27,582 nt of DNA from assembly GCA_964344175.1 (NCBI GenBank), contig CAYFMI010000057.1:1-27582 (forward strand). The letters are read 5' to 3'. Source of the stretch: NIOZ-UU35 sp964344175. GTDB taxonomy: Bacteria; Chloroflexota; Anaerolineae; Anaerolineales; UBA11858. Numbering within the stretch: the first letter of the stretch is position 1; each line of letters opens with the position of its first letter. A program made the translations under genes and the position numbers. The notes under the pieces are model-generated. The model was not told the origin of the DNA, made no database searches, and worked only from the letters and a program-made list of their open reading frames with translations. Of the stretch, positions 7,873 through 15,437 are shown one piece after another.

Positions 7873-7879
7873 CCCTGCT

Positions 7880-9145
7880 ATGTTTATCGACGAAATCCAA
7901 ATTCATGTCCAATCGGGACGCGGCGGGGCTGGAATTGTTCATTTTCGGCGCGAGAAATTTGTTCCTTTTGGTGGGCCAGATGGTGGTGACGGTGGGCGAG
8001 GCGGGGATGTTATCTTTGTTGTTGAGCCAACCCTGAACACGTTAAGCACCTTTCGGCGGCAACATTACCACAAAGCACAAAATGGCGCGAAGGGAGGCGG
8101 CAGCAACCAAACCGGAAAATCGGGAGAAGATTTGGTAATTCCGGTGCCGCCTGGAACGTTGGTTTACGACGATGACACCGGCGATTTGCTGGGGGATTTA
8201 ACAGCAGGCGGCCAACGATTGACAGTATGTCAGGGCGGGCGCGGGGGACGCGGTAATGCCCGCTTTGCCACTTCCACCAATAAAGCGCCCCGCATTGCCG
8301 AGAAGGGCGAGCCATTCGAGGAGCGCAATCTGCGCCTGGAATTGAAGCTGATTGCCGATGTTGGGCTGGTGGGCGTTCCCAATGCAGGAAAATCAACGCT
8401 ATTGGCTTCCGTCACAAATGCCAAACCTAAAATTGCTGCTTATCCTTTTACCACCTTGCAGCCCAATTTGGGTGTAGCAGTTCTAGATTTGGATACGAAT
8501 TTGATCCTGGCCGACATTCCCGGGTTGATCGAGGGCGCACATCAAGGGGTTGGGTTGGGGCATGAATTTCTGCGTCATATCCAGCGGACGCGTGTTTTAG
8601 TGCATCTGCTCGATGGTACGGCCATTGATCCCTTGCTCGATTTTGCCCAAATCAACACCGAGTTGGCCCTCTTCGACCCTGATTTAGCCGAAAAGCCGCA
8701 AATTGTGGCTTTCAATAAAATGGATCTTCCAGAAGTGCGAGAGCAGTGGCCGCATATCCAGGCCGAAATCCAGGCTCGCGGTCACGAGATCTTTTCCATC
8801 TCGGCAGTGACCGGAGACGGTGTTCGGCAGGTGCTTTATCGCGCCAGGCAACTCCTCGATGAGCTACCCCCGATGGTAGACCTCACACCCGACGAATTGC
8901 CGGTCTACCGCCCGGAAAGTGATCCACGCGCCTTCGAAATTGAGCGCATACCCCAGGGGTATCGCGTGACCGGCGAATCGATTGAGCGCGCTGCGGCCAT
9001 GACCTATTGGGAATACGATCAGTCGGTACGCCGCTTCCAGCGCATCCTCAGTACTTTGGGCATCGAAGACGCCTTGCGCAAGCAAGGCGCGCAGCCGGGC
9101 GATACGGTGTTTGTCGGTGAATTCGAACTTGAATGGTCGGAATAG
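7880..9145 (+). CDS. obg: GTPase Obg (CgtA)
   Basis: Essential GTPase acting in late 50S ribosome assembly and stress responses. Three domains are clear in 421 residues: the glycine-rich Obg fold (about 1-158, FIDEIQIHVQSGRGGAG onward with FGGPDGGDGGRGGD), the G domain (P-loop GVPNAGKST from residue 165, DIPGLIEGA, NKMD at 279) and the C-terminal OCT domain (about 345-421, FEIERIPQGYRVTG to GDTVFVGEFELEW). The ATG at 7880 was chosen because the protein family begins with exactly this MFIDEI-type sequence; the frame is open further up but that part overlaps rex in antisense. nadD overlaps or follows immediately, the usual obg-nadD linkage. The transcript is probably leaderless. Confidence 0.97.
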   Translation: MFIDEIQIHVQSGRGGAGIVHFRREKFVPFGGPDGGDGGRGGDVIFVVEPTLNTLSTFRRQHYHKAQNGAKGGGSNQTGKSGEDLVIPVPPGTLVYDDDTGDLLGDLTAGGQRLTVCQGGRGGRGNARFATSTNKAPRIAEKGEPFEERNLRLELKLIADVGLVGVPNAGKSTLLASVTNAKPKIAAYPFTTLQPNLGVAVLDLDTNLILADIPGLIEGAHQGVGLGHEFLRHIQRTRVLVHLLDGTAIDPLLDFAQINTELALFDPDLAEKPQIVAFNKMDLPEVREQWPHIQAEIQARGHEIFSISAVTGDGVRQVLYRARQLLDELPPMVDLTPDELPVYRPESDPRAFEIERIPQGYRVTGESIERAAAMTYWEYDQSVRRFQRILSTLGIEDALRKQGAQPGDTVFVGEFELEWSE

Positions 9146-9149
9146 CTCA

Positions 9150-9746
9150 GTGCAGTTGGGTATTTTTGGGGGAACTTTCGATCCGCCTCATTTCGGCCAC
9201 TTGATGCTGGCTCGAATGGCATTGCGCGGTTTGTCGCTGAAAAAAGTGCTTTGGGTGTTGACCCTTTTCCCGCCGCATAAGCGCGATCAGCCGATTACGC
9301 CTGTGCAGCACCGCCTGGATATGCTTAAAGCGAGTATTTCCAGCGACCCAGAATTCCAGCTTTCGCGCGTCGATATGGAGCGCCCCGCACCGCATTACGC
9401 GCTAGATACGGTGCGTCTGTTGCGCAAGCAGTATCCACACGCGAAACTTGTTTACCTGATGGGGGGAGATTCGTTGCATGATCTGCCCTCCTGGCACATG
9501 CCAGAAGCGTTTGTGGGGGTGTGTGATGCGCTGGGCGTAATGCGCCGCCCGGGTGCAGTGTTTGACATGCAGCAACTCTCAGAGATGATCCCCGGACTTG
9601 CTGGGAAAGTGCAATTCTTCGACGCCCCCGAGATGGATATTGCCGCCCGAACGATTCGTCAACGCATCCGCGCGGGTCTCTCGGTGGCTGATCTCGTGCC
9701 CGAAGATGTGCATACAATCATTCAGCAGCGCCTGCTCTATCGGTAG
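9150..9746 (+). CDS. nadD: Nicotinate-nucleotide adenylyltransferase
   Basis: Converts nicotinate mononucleotide and ATP to deamido-NAD in the last steps of NAD synthesis. The signature GIFGGTFDPPHFGHL with the HxGH nucleotide site is at the very N terminus, followed by WVLTLFPPHK, YLMGGDSLHDLPSW and the C-terminal DIAARTIRQRI, equivalent to the family's ISSTxIR motif. No ATG is available. The best start is GTG at 9150 (198 residues), 4 nt after the obg stop and preceded by GGTCGGA; TTG codons at 9111, 9129 and 9156 are alternatives, and the first two would overlap obg. The usual next gene, rsfS, is not present; a repeat region follows instead. Confidence 0.93.
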   Translation: MQLGIFGGTFDPPHFGHLMLARMALRGLSLKKVLWVLTLFPPHKRDQPITPVQHRLDMLKASISSDPEFQLSRVDMERPAPHYALDTVRLLRKQYPHAKLVYLMGGDSLHDLPSWHMPEAFVGVCDALGVMRRPGAVFDMQQLSEMIPGLAGKVQFFDAPEMDIAARTIRQRIRAGLSVADLVPEDVHTIIQQRLLYR

Positions 9747-9819
9747 ATATCAAGCAAGTTGGGCACATTGTTAGATTTCCTACAGCGTAAACAAAGTAAA
9801 GCGAGAAAGATCACCGCCC

Positions 9820-9916
9820 CTTCACTTCGACAAGCTCAGTACAGGTGACTACGGAGCAGAAGCCTCCTGAGCGGAACTTTGTGAAGTCGAAGGACGCTTC
9901 TGCTCCTCCGCTCAGG
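9820..9916. repeat. Nested palindromic repeat downstream of nadD
   Basis: Three sets of inverted repeats overlap here: CTTCGAC (9825-9831) with GTCGAAG (9886-9892); GGAGCAGAAGC (9853-9863) with GCTTCTGCTCC (9896-9906); and CCTGAGCGGA (9866-9875) with TCCGCTCAGG (9907-9916). The last two cross each other, so they can form alternative structures or a pseudoknot. The TTCGACAAGCTCAG core resembles a short dispersed repeat that I remember from many bacterial genomes. No ORF fits. Confidence 0.6.
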
Positions 9917-9934
9917 GAGCTATATATACACTAA

Positions 9935-10047
9935 TAGGACTTACGCAGTTCGTTGAAAATTTACCGAAAAATAGGGGTGTGTGGGGTGCGGAGCACCCCA
10001 CACACCCCTATTTTTCGGGCTTTCTTCTCGCAAGTGCGTAACTCCTA
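9935..10047 (+). mobile_element. Miniature inverted-repeat element, copy 1 (113 bp)
   Basis: The ends are TAGGACTTACGCA and TGCGTAACTCCTA, imperfect terminal inverted repeats with one mismatch. It is flanked by a perfect 5-bp direct repeat ACTAA (9930-9934 and 10048-10052), the mark of a transposition event. The middle is a perfect 26-bp hairpin (9964-9989 with 9993-10018) with a GGA loop. There is no coding capacity, so movement would need a transposase from elsewhere. A copy of identical length lies at 23644, with six differing positions by eye, and a shortened one at 27393. Family of the parent IS is not identified. Confidence 0.8.
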
Positions 10048-10092
10048 ACTAATTTAGTTTACGTTGTATTTACTTTCTTTGGAGATATTCGT

Positions 10093-10890
10093 ATGAATCA
10101 GGTTCCAGAAGCGTTCAAATCGGTATTTGGTTTCGGCGCTCCCATTACGGTGCATCCCATTCGCAAACGCAGGCGCTGGGGGAGTATGATTGCTGTAGTG
10201 ATCTTTCTCGGTGGGGCTGTGCTGGCTTTTGCCTATGCAACCATCAACACTTTTTTGCGCTGGCAAAAATATGGCCCGGCGGTGGTCATCAGTTCCCTTA
10301 CCGGCCCTTTGATCTTGGCGCTGGTATTCTTTACGATTGGCCTCATTGCGACCTGGTCGGCCTATGCTGGCTCTAAAAAGGCTGCCGTGTTGTATAGCGA
10401 GGGGATTGCCTACCGCGACCGCAAAGGCCTGCGTACCTGGCGTTGGAGTGATATTGCCGCCATAAATGCTGCAGTGACAAAACACTACACCAACGGCATT
10501 TACACTGGTACGACACATGTCTACACCTTCACGAACAAAAATGGTGAGTGCTTCACCATTAACGATGCCATCCACGATGTTGAAAAACTGGCCGGCAATA
10601 TTCGCCAGAATATCTTCCCGCTGCTGTATCAGGGTAATGCCGATGCCTATAACAATGGACAACCCTGCACCTTTGGCCCGGTTGTAATTGTCAAGAGCGG
10701 CATTCAGATCGGTAAAAAACAATATGCCTGGGATGAAGTCGAGCAGGTTGGAATGCGTTCGGGGGTTCTATCGGTCAAAAAGAAAGACGGCGGCTGGTTC
10801 AGCGGGGCCAGCGCTACCGCAGCATCGATACCCAACCTGGAAGTGCTGCTCTCAATGATCGATCAAATTGTGGGGATCAAAACCGGCTAG
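10093..10890 (+). CDS. Membrane protein with C-terminal PH-like region (DUF6585-like)
   Basis: Function unknown. The 265-residue product has a short basic N terminus (RKRRR at about 24-28), two membrane segments (about 31-52 and 65-90), and then a soluble beta-rich part. The soluble part has phrases typical of PH-like membrane-associated domains: LYSEGIAYRDRKGLRTWRWSDIAAI, then a second repeat-like unit VIVKSGIQIGKKQYAWDEVEQVGMRSGVLSVKKKDGGWF. From memory this matches the DUF6585 type, which I cannot check here. The start is supported by GGAGAT 7 nt upstream. Its stop touches the stop of the convergent lipoprotein gene. It follows the miniature element copy 1, whose hairpin would insulate it from nadD. 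Confidence 0.85.
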   Translation: MNQVPEAFKSVFGFGAPITVHPIRKRRRWGSMIAVVIFLGGAVLAFAYATINTFLRWQKYGPAVVISSLTGPLILALVFFTIGLIATWSAYAGSKKAAVLYSEGIAYRDRKGLRTWRWSDIAAINAAVTKHYTNGIYTGTTHVYTFTNKNGECFTINDAIHDVEKLAGNIRQNIFPLLYQGNADAYNNGQPCTFGPVVIVKSGIQIGKKQYAWDEVEQVGMRSGVLSVKKKDGGWFSGASATAASIPNLEVLLSMIDQIVGIKTG

Positions 10891-13155
10891 TTAGGGCAAC
10901 AGCGTAATCTCGACCCAAAAATCTCCTTGGGATTGAATCGTGGCAACCGCCATTGGAAAGGGAAGATAATGCCCTGAAGGATAGTCGTAATTTGGATTTT
11001 CTGGGACGAGAAGTGCCGGAAGATCATCGGCGAAACTCTGAGTGGAGAGCATGCCCGAAGTTCGAATCTGCGCCCGCGGGCCGGGGGTGATCCCCCATGC
11101 CCAACCCTGGGGCGTAGATGCGCTCTGGTAGCGGGAACTCCACCCCGGGGCGAAGCGGCTCTCCGCCGCTATCCCCAGCGGTATCGTCACTTGTGTGAAC
11201 CCATCGAATTGGTAATTCACCCAAAGGCCATTTTCCAAGACTAGAAATTCTTTAACAAGATTGCCCGCCGTGAAGCGTAACCCATTGGGGAGGGGGGTGA
11301 TGCGATATTCCTGCCATGGCCCGACGAAAGCCCCCGTGATGCCCGCCGGATCGGCCAACTCGCCCCGCGACAAATCCCAGCTAAAAGGGTCACTTACCCC
11401 AACTGCAAATTGGGTGCTGGGGGCGACCAGTTGGATCGTGCGGCCCTGGCTGCGGGCGAAAAGCAGTTTCAGGCGCCCCCCCTGAGGATCGAGTATGGCG
11501 AAGAGCTTTTCATTCGCCAGTACGCATTCGGCCCGGTTGTCGAAATCGGTATCTAGATTACAGTTGTTGTAGAATTCGCCGCTGCGTATAGGCAGCTTTC
11601 CGGCTTCCCACTGTGCGGCAGCCGCCAAATCACCGACCACGCCAATAGATGCCGCCCGGAGGCGGGCCAGTTCCGGTGGAGATGGATCGGCAGGTGATAG
11701 CAAGGCAAAATAGGTCTGCCAGGCCAGCGCCCCGGCGGCATTTTGGGGCGTATTTTCCAGGGTGTTCAGCGCGGCCATTTGTGCCGGTGTGGGCGGTGCT
11801 GGGGTGGGCATGGAGGCGCTTGCGACCGCAGGGGAACTAAGCAGATCCTTTTCCCTAAGGGGTTGGATCCAGGGGTGAGCGGCAATATAGTGCATGGCCT
11901 GACCTGCCAGGCGCGGATTGCCCCAGGGTGTATGCGGCAGATCGCCACCCAGCAGGGTAATGGCAGGCTCATCCGTGAGCGCGTTTTCCAGCAGTGTTGT
12001 GCGGATGACTAGATTAAGCCCTTCCTCACCGACCTGCGGGGTGGGGATGTCATCGGACAGGGGTAAGAATACGCGCTGGCCCTGACGATAGATGTGCGTT
12101 TGGGGGATAGTGCCATTATCCGGCGAAATAGCTCCGGTGGTCATTGTTAAGCGGGCCGCGGGTTGTTGAGACAGAACCGGGCCATAAAATATTTGTGAAA
12201 TAGGCCAGCCAAAGGCCTGTTTAGTTTCATTCGTGCCATTCAAGGCTTGTGAAGCAACCCAGGCCGGGTAATCTCCCCAAACAGCACTGGGAAGCGTCTC
12301 AGGGGCGTTTAGCAGGCCCTGACGCTGAAACGTCATCAGCGTGGGCATTCCGCCTAATGCGTCAAGCGCCGATAACGAAAAGGGGGATGAAATATCGAGT
12401 AGAGTGATCGGGATGCGGTAATCCCCCGCCGCCTGGATCAAGTTATACAGCCCGTGGCGCTCACCGCGCGGGCCGGTATGGGCGCCATCCCAACGGCGCA
12501 GGGCCTGAGCCGGGGTTTGGGCCGGGAGTGTATTCCAAAAAGCCAGCAGCAATGGGGCGCGCGCCTGCGTGAGGGTACGCTGCGACGAGACCGGATTGAG
12601 CGAATCGAGCATTGCGCCGGTTTGTGAGTTGATAGCGAGCGCTTGCAGGTAGAAAGGGCCGCCGCTCATGGGGAGCAGGTTGGCATTCAAACGGAGGGTG
12701 ATGGTATCGAGCGCGGCATCCCTGACAATGCGCGGGGTGGGCAAAGGTTGCTGATTGGCGGTTGCAGGTTGGAGTGCGGTGATCTGGGGACGCCCCTCAG
12801 CAGGAATCGTGATGACGAAATCCCAACTACGCTTCGATGAAAATAGCCCAGGCGCATCTAGCGCGCATCCGGGCAGGGTATCCAATACAAGGTGGATTTC
12901 GGTTTGTGTTTCGGATACCAGATCGAGCAGGTCGAGACGAATTTCAAGATCGTGCCGGGTATGGCGGGTGTAGAGCGCAATCAGGTCGTGTTCGGGACGT
13001 GGGGCATCGGCGGGATCGAGGGCGCGCAGATCGGTGATGCGCCAGGGTGTTGATGAAAGCGGGTAAGATTGCGGGGCACAGGCGCTCAGCCCAACGATGA
13101 CCAGCAAGCTCAATATAAGCGCGCGCGTGGAGGAGCGGAGCATTCTTAGGCGCAT
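10891..13155 (-). CDS. Large secreted lipoprotein of unknown function
   Basis: A 754-residue protein with a lipoprotein signal peptide: basic MRLRMLRSSTR, a hydrophobic core, and a good lipobox LSAC with Cys at about residue 26, so it should be anchored outside the cell membrane. The remainder has many Pro, Leu and Trp residues and mentions such as WDGAHTGPRGERHGLYNLI and TLLDISSPFSLSALDALGG in the middle, vaguely like secreted carbohydrate-active or deacetylase-type barrels, but I recognise no catalytic motif and name no function. It is the last gene of a minus-strand run, 8 bp after the YcaQ-family gene. No clear ribosome site precedes the ATG at 13155; ATG at 13143 is an alternative. Confidence 0.85.
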   Translation of the reverse strand: MRLRMLRSSTRALILSLLVIVGLSACAPQSYPLSSTPWRITDLRALDPADAPRPEHDLIALYTRHTRHDLEIRLDLLDLVSETQTEIHLVLDTLPGCALDAPGLFSSKRSWDFVITIPAEGRPQITALQPATANQQPLPTPRIVRDAALDTITLRLNANLLPMSGGPFYLQALAINSQTGAMLDSLNPVSSQRTLTQARAPLLLAFWNTLPAQTPAQALRRWDGAHTGPRGERHGLYNLIQAAGDYRIPITLLDISSPFSLSALDALGGMPTLMTFQRQGLLNAPETLPSAVWGDYPAWVASQALNGTNETKQAFGWPISQIFYGPVLSQQPAARLTMTTGAISPDNGTIPQTHIYRQGQRVFLPLSDDIPTPQVGEEGLNLVIRTTLLENALTDEPAITLLGGDLPHTPWGNPRLAGQAMHYIAAHPWIQPLREKDLLSSPAVASASMPTPAPPTPAQMAALNTLENTPQNAAGALAWQTYFALLSPADPSPPELARLRAASIGVVGDLAAAAQWEAGKLPIRSGEFYNNCNLDTDFDNRAECVLANEKLFAILDPQGGRLKLLFARSQGRTIQLVAPSTQFAVGVSDPFSWDLSRGELADPAGITGAFVGPWQEYRITPLPNGLRFTAGNLVKEFLVLENGLWVNYQFDGFTQVTIPLGIAAESRFAPGWSSRYQSASTPQGWAWGITPGPRAQIRTSGMLSTQSFADDLPALLVPENPNYDYPSGHYLPFPMAVATIQSQGDFWVEITLLP

Positions 13156-13163
13156 GATAAGGG

Positions 13164-14408
13164 CTATTCAAATGCCTTTGTCCAGGCCAGTGACTTCTTG
13201 TTGACCAGCGTTTCACCCAAAGAGAAACTCTCCGCATCAAGATAGCGGATAAAGTCACCCAATGCTGTTTCCAAAGCTGACTGCATAGCCTGGCCGGGTT
13301 CGATGCTGGTTTCCCACCACCAATTATTTAGAGTCAGGTGGCGGGTTTTCTTATCGAATGCCGGGTCGCATCGCGCCACAAAGCGGTCGCCGTAAATAAC
13401 AGGTAACACGTAGTAGCCATATTTTCGTTGGGCTTTGGGTTTGTACACTTCCCAGATGTACTCAAAGTCGAAGAGCCAGCCATTCTTCTTACGGTTCCAC
13501 AAGAAATTGTCCAATGGCCCTAGAAATGCGGCCTCCGCTTGGGGGGCGGGCCGATTTTGGATGCGTGCCAGCGTCGGCAGATCTTCGGTAAGGATATAGA
13601 ATGTTCTTCCGGAAATACCATTTACTTCAATTGCCACGAGTTCACCGCGTTCGGCGAGGCGGTTGAGAATAGCCTGACGCTGACGGCTTTTGACGCCGAT
13701 GATGCCGTACCAGTGTTCCCCGGCATTGGGGGTTGCCAACCCGAGGCTCCTGACTCTCCGCAAAATATGCCATTCTTGATAGGCCGTTTCATCCTTGTTG
13801 GGGTCGGGCAATGCGAGTAGCGTTTCTGGTAATAACTTCTCGACTCGTTCGAAATAGCGCCGATTGTTAACCCGGTGGTGGATGCCCAAGACCCCCATGG
13901 CATATAAGCCCTCTAACCCGGCGCGGGCGGCTTTCGTGGGTCCCCAAAACCATTTTGTGGTGGCTTCCCCTTTGAAATCCAGTGAACTGAGTGGGCCGCT
14001 TTGATCGATGGCGCTCAGTACCTGATCGGCAACCTGGCTGACGACGGTATCGGGCGCGCCGTGATGAGCCACCATTCGCTGGCGTTGCCGGGCAAAGTAG
14101 GCCCAATCTTCCAGGCTGTAGATCGAGGCCATCTTATCCCAGCCATCGAGTAATTGGCGATCTTGGTAGAGCAATTCATCCAGCATCGTGGGGCGATAAT
14201 CTATAACACGGGATTGCAGCACCAGATCCGGGTTGCGGCCAACCAGATTGATGGGGTCGAATTGGATGCAGCCGACATGTTGAATGAACTGCAAGATCCC
14301 TGACTTCCCTTTGAGTTGACGCGGCGGCCAAAGATGATGATGCGCCAGGGCAAAGCGGCGGGCGCTGGTTAGATCGATGCGGATGGGTTGGGGGAGTGTT
14401 TTGCTCAT
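13164..14408 (-). CDS. Winged-helix DNA glycosylase family protein (YcaQ/AlkX-like)
   Basis: A 414-residue member of the HTH_42 superfamily, whose studied members (E. coli YcaQ/AlkX, Streptomyces AlkZ) remove bulky or crosslinked alkylated bases from DNA. The diagnostic stretch IQFDPINLVGRNPDLVLQSRV is present; the catalytic Gln-Phe-Asp triplet is at residues 49-51, the QxD form found in the AlkX branch and not the QxQ of AlkZ. Other family phrases are LLDGWDKMASIY and FLGPLDNFLWNR, and YYVLPVIYGDRFVARCDP near the end. It sits between a PAP2 phosphatase and a lipoprotein with gaps of 9 and 8 bp, so it is co-transcribed with membrane genes, with no obvious functional link. Activity on interstrand crosslinks is inferred only. 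Confidence 0.9.
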   Translation of the reverse strand: MSKTLPQPIRIDLTSARRFALAHHHLWPPRQLKGKSGILQFIQHVGCIQFDPINLVGRNPDLVLQSRVIDYRPTMLDELLYQDRQLLDGWDKMASIYSLEDWAYFARQRQRMVAHHGAPDTVVSQVADQVLSAIDQSGPLSSLDFKGEATTKWFWGPTKAARAGLEGLYAMGVLGIHHRVNNRRYFERVEKLLPETLLALPDPNKDETAYQEWHILRRVRSLGLATPNAGEHWYGIIGVKSRQRQAILNRLAERGELVAIEVNGISGRTFYILTEDLPTLARIQNRPAPQAEAAFLGPLDNFLWNRKKNGWLFDFEYIWEVYKPKAQRKYGYYVLPVIYGDRFVARCDPAFDKKTRHLTLNNWWWETSIEPGQAMQSALETALGDFIRYLDAESFSLGETLVNKKSLAWTKAFE

Positions 14409-14417
14409 GATTGGGAG

Positions 14418-15377
14418 CTACTCACCGGCGGGGTCTGCGAGTCTCAACCACAAGAAGCACAAAGGCGCTCCGGCAGCTACCCAGAAACCCATCAATCCGT
14501 AGCGTAACACTCGCAAAGCCTGCGGAAGCAGTTCTTCCCCGGAGGGGAAGACGGCTTTTAACCCGGCCCATATTGCCAATGTGCCAACGATGCCGACAAA
14601 ATAGCGCAGGATGCGCTTCCAGGCGAGGCCCTTGGGGTTAAAACCGCCGCGCTGTTGGATCAGGATCAGCCCCAGGCTGAGTCCCAGGAACACCCCTGCG
14701 GAGGTGGCAATTCCATCACGGCTTAACGGATCAGGCGGCGTTCCCCCAAGAGTGGCGTTTTCGATCCATTCGAGGGGCATTTCCCAGTTGTTGAGCGAGG
14801 CAATCATCAGGTTACCGGCCAACAAAATCATCAACGTGACGATCAGGATCGTCACGACTTGCCCACTGATTTTTTGCCCGGAGAACCAGGCGACCACCGG
14901 AGTCTCCAGACGCAGAAACCCCCACAGTAAGAGAATGCCAAAGGACCATCCCAGCCATACATCGATGGGGAAGTGCATGCCCAAATAGAGCCGAGAAATG
15001 CCAATCATTAGAGCGGTGAAAATTGCTACGACCCATGCCCAGCGCTGCCGCATGGAAGCGGCCCAGGTTCCCCAGAGCGTGACGGCATTTTGAGCGTGCC
15101 CCGATGGAATGCCAAAGGAAGTTTCAGAACTGAAGGCGGTGACATCGGGCGACACCCAGAATGGACGCGGCGAATGAAAAGCGAGTTTTAGAATGCTGTT
15201 AAGGCCAGTCGTTGCCACCAACATGATTGCCAGGCGTGCCCCGATCAGGGTGTCGAAACACCAATAGATGGCGGGCATAACGAGTAAATAAAATTCTTCG
15301 AAACCTAATGATGTGAAGAACGTCATCACCGGTTCCAGCCACTCCCCCAGGTTTTGTAAGAAAAGAATAGTTTGCAT
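14418..15377 (-). CDS. PAP2 family membrane phosphatase
   Basis: An integral membrane acid phosphatase that probably removes phosphate from a lipid such as phosphatidate or undecaprenyl pyrophosphate. All three PAP2 motifs are seen: K64-x6-R71-P72 (KLAFHSPRP), P91-S-G-H94, and S128-R-x5-H135-x3-D139 (SRLYLGMHFPID). The 319-residue chain has further membrane helices after the catalytic core, in the region 145-310, making it longer than minimal PAP2 proteins. A GGAGGAA site lies 7 nt before the ATG. It is 60 bp from the MFS gene upstream and 9 bp from the YcaQ-family gene downstream. Substrate unknown. Confidence 0.93.
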   Translation of the reverse strand: MQTILFLQNLGEWLEPVMTFFTSLGFEEFYLLVMPAIYWCFDTLIGARLAIMLVATTGLNSILKLAFHSPRPFWVSPDVTAFSSETSFGIPSGHAQNAVTLWGTWAASMRQRWAWVVAIFTALMIGISRLYLGMHFPIDVWLGWSFGILLLWGFLRLETPVVAWFSGQKISGQVVTILIVTLMILLAGNLMIASLNNWEMPLEWIENATLGGTPPDPLSRDGIATSAGVFLGLSLGLILIQQRGGFNPKGLAWKRILRYFVGIVGTLAIWAGLKAVFPSGEELLPQALRVLRYGLMGFWVAAGAPLCFLWLRLADPAGE

Positions 15378-15437
15378 GATCGTTTCCTCCAGATGAAAAC
15401 TATCGCACGAAAATTATTGGAATGGTTCTACTAGAAA

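Noticed and set aside
7583..7879. N-terminal extension of obg
   Set aside because: Overlaps rex in antisense and encodes low-complexity residues; the Obg family begins at the ATG at 7880.
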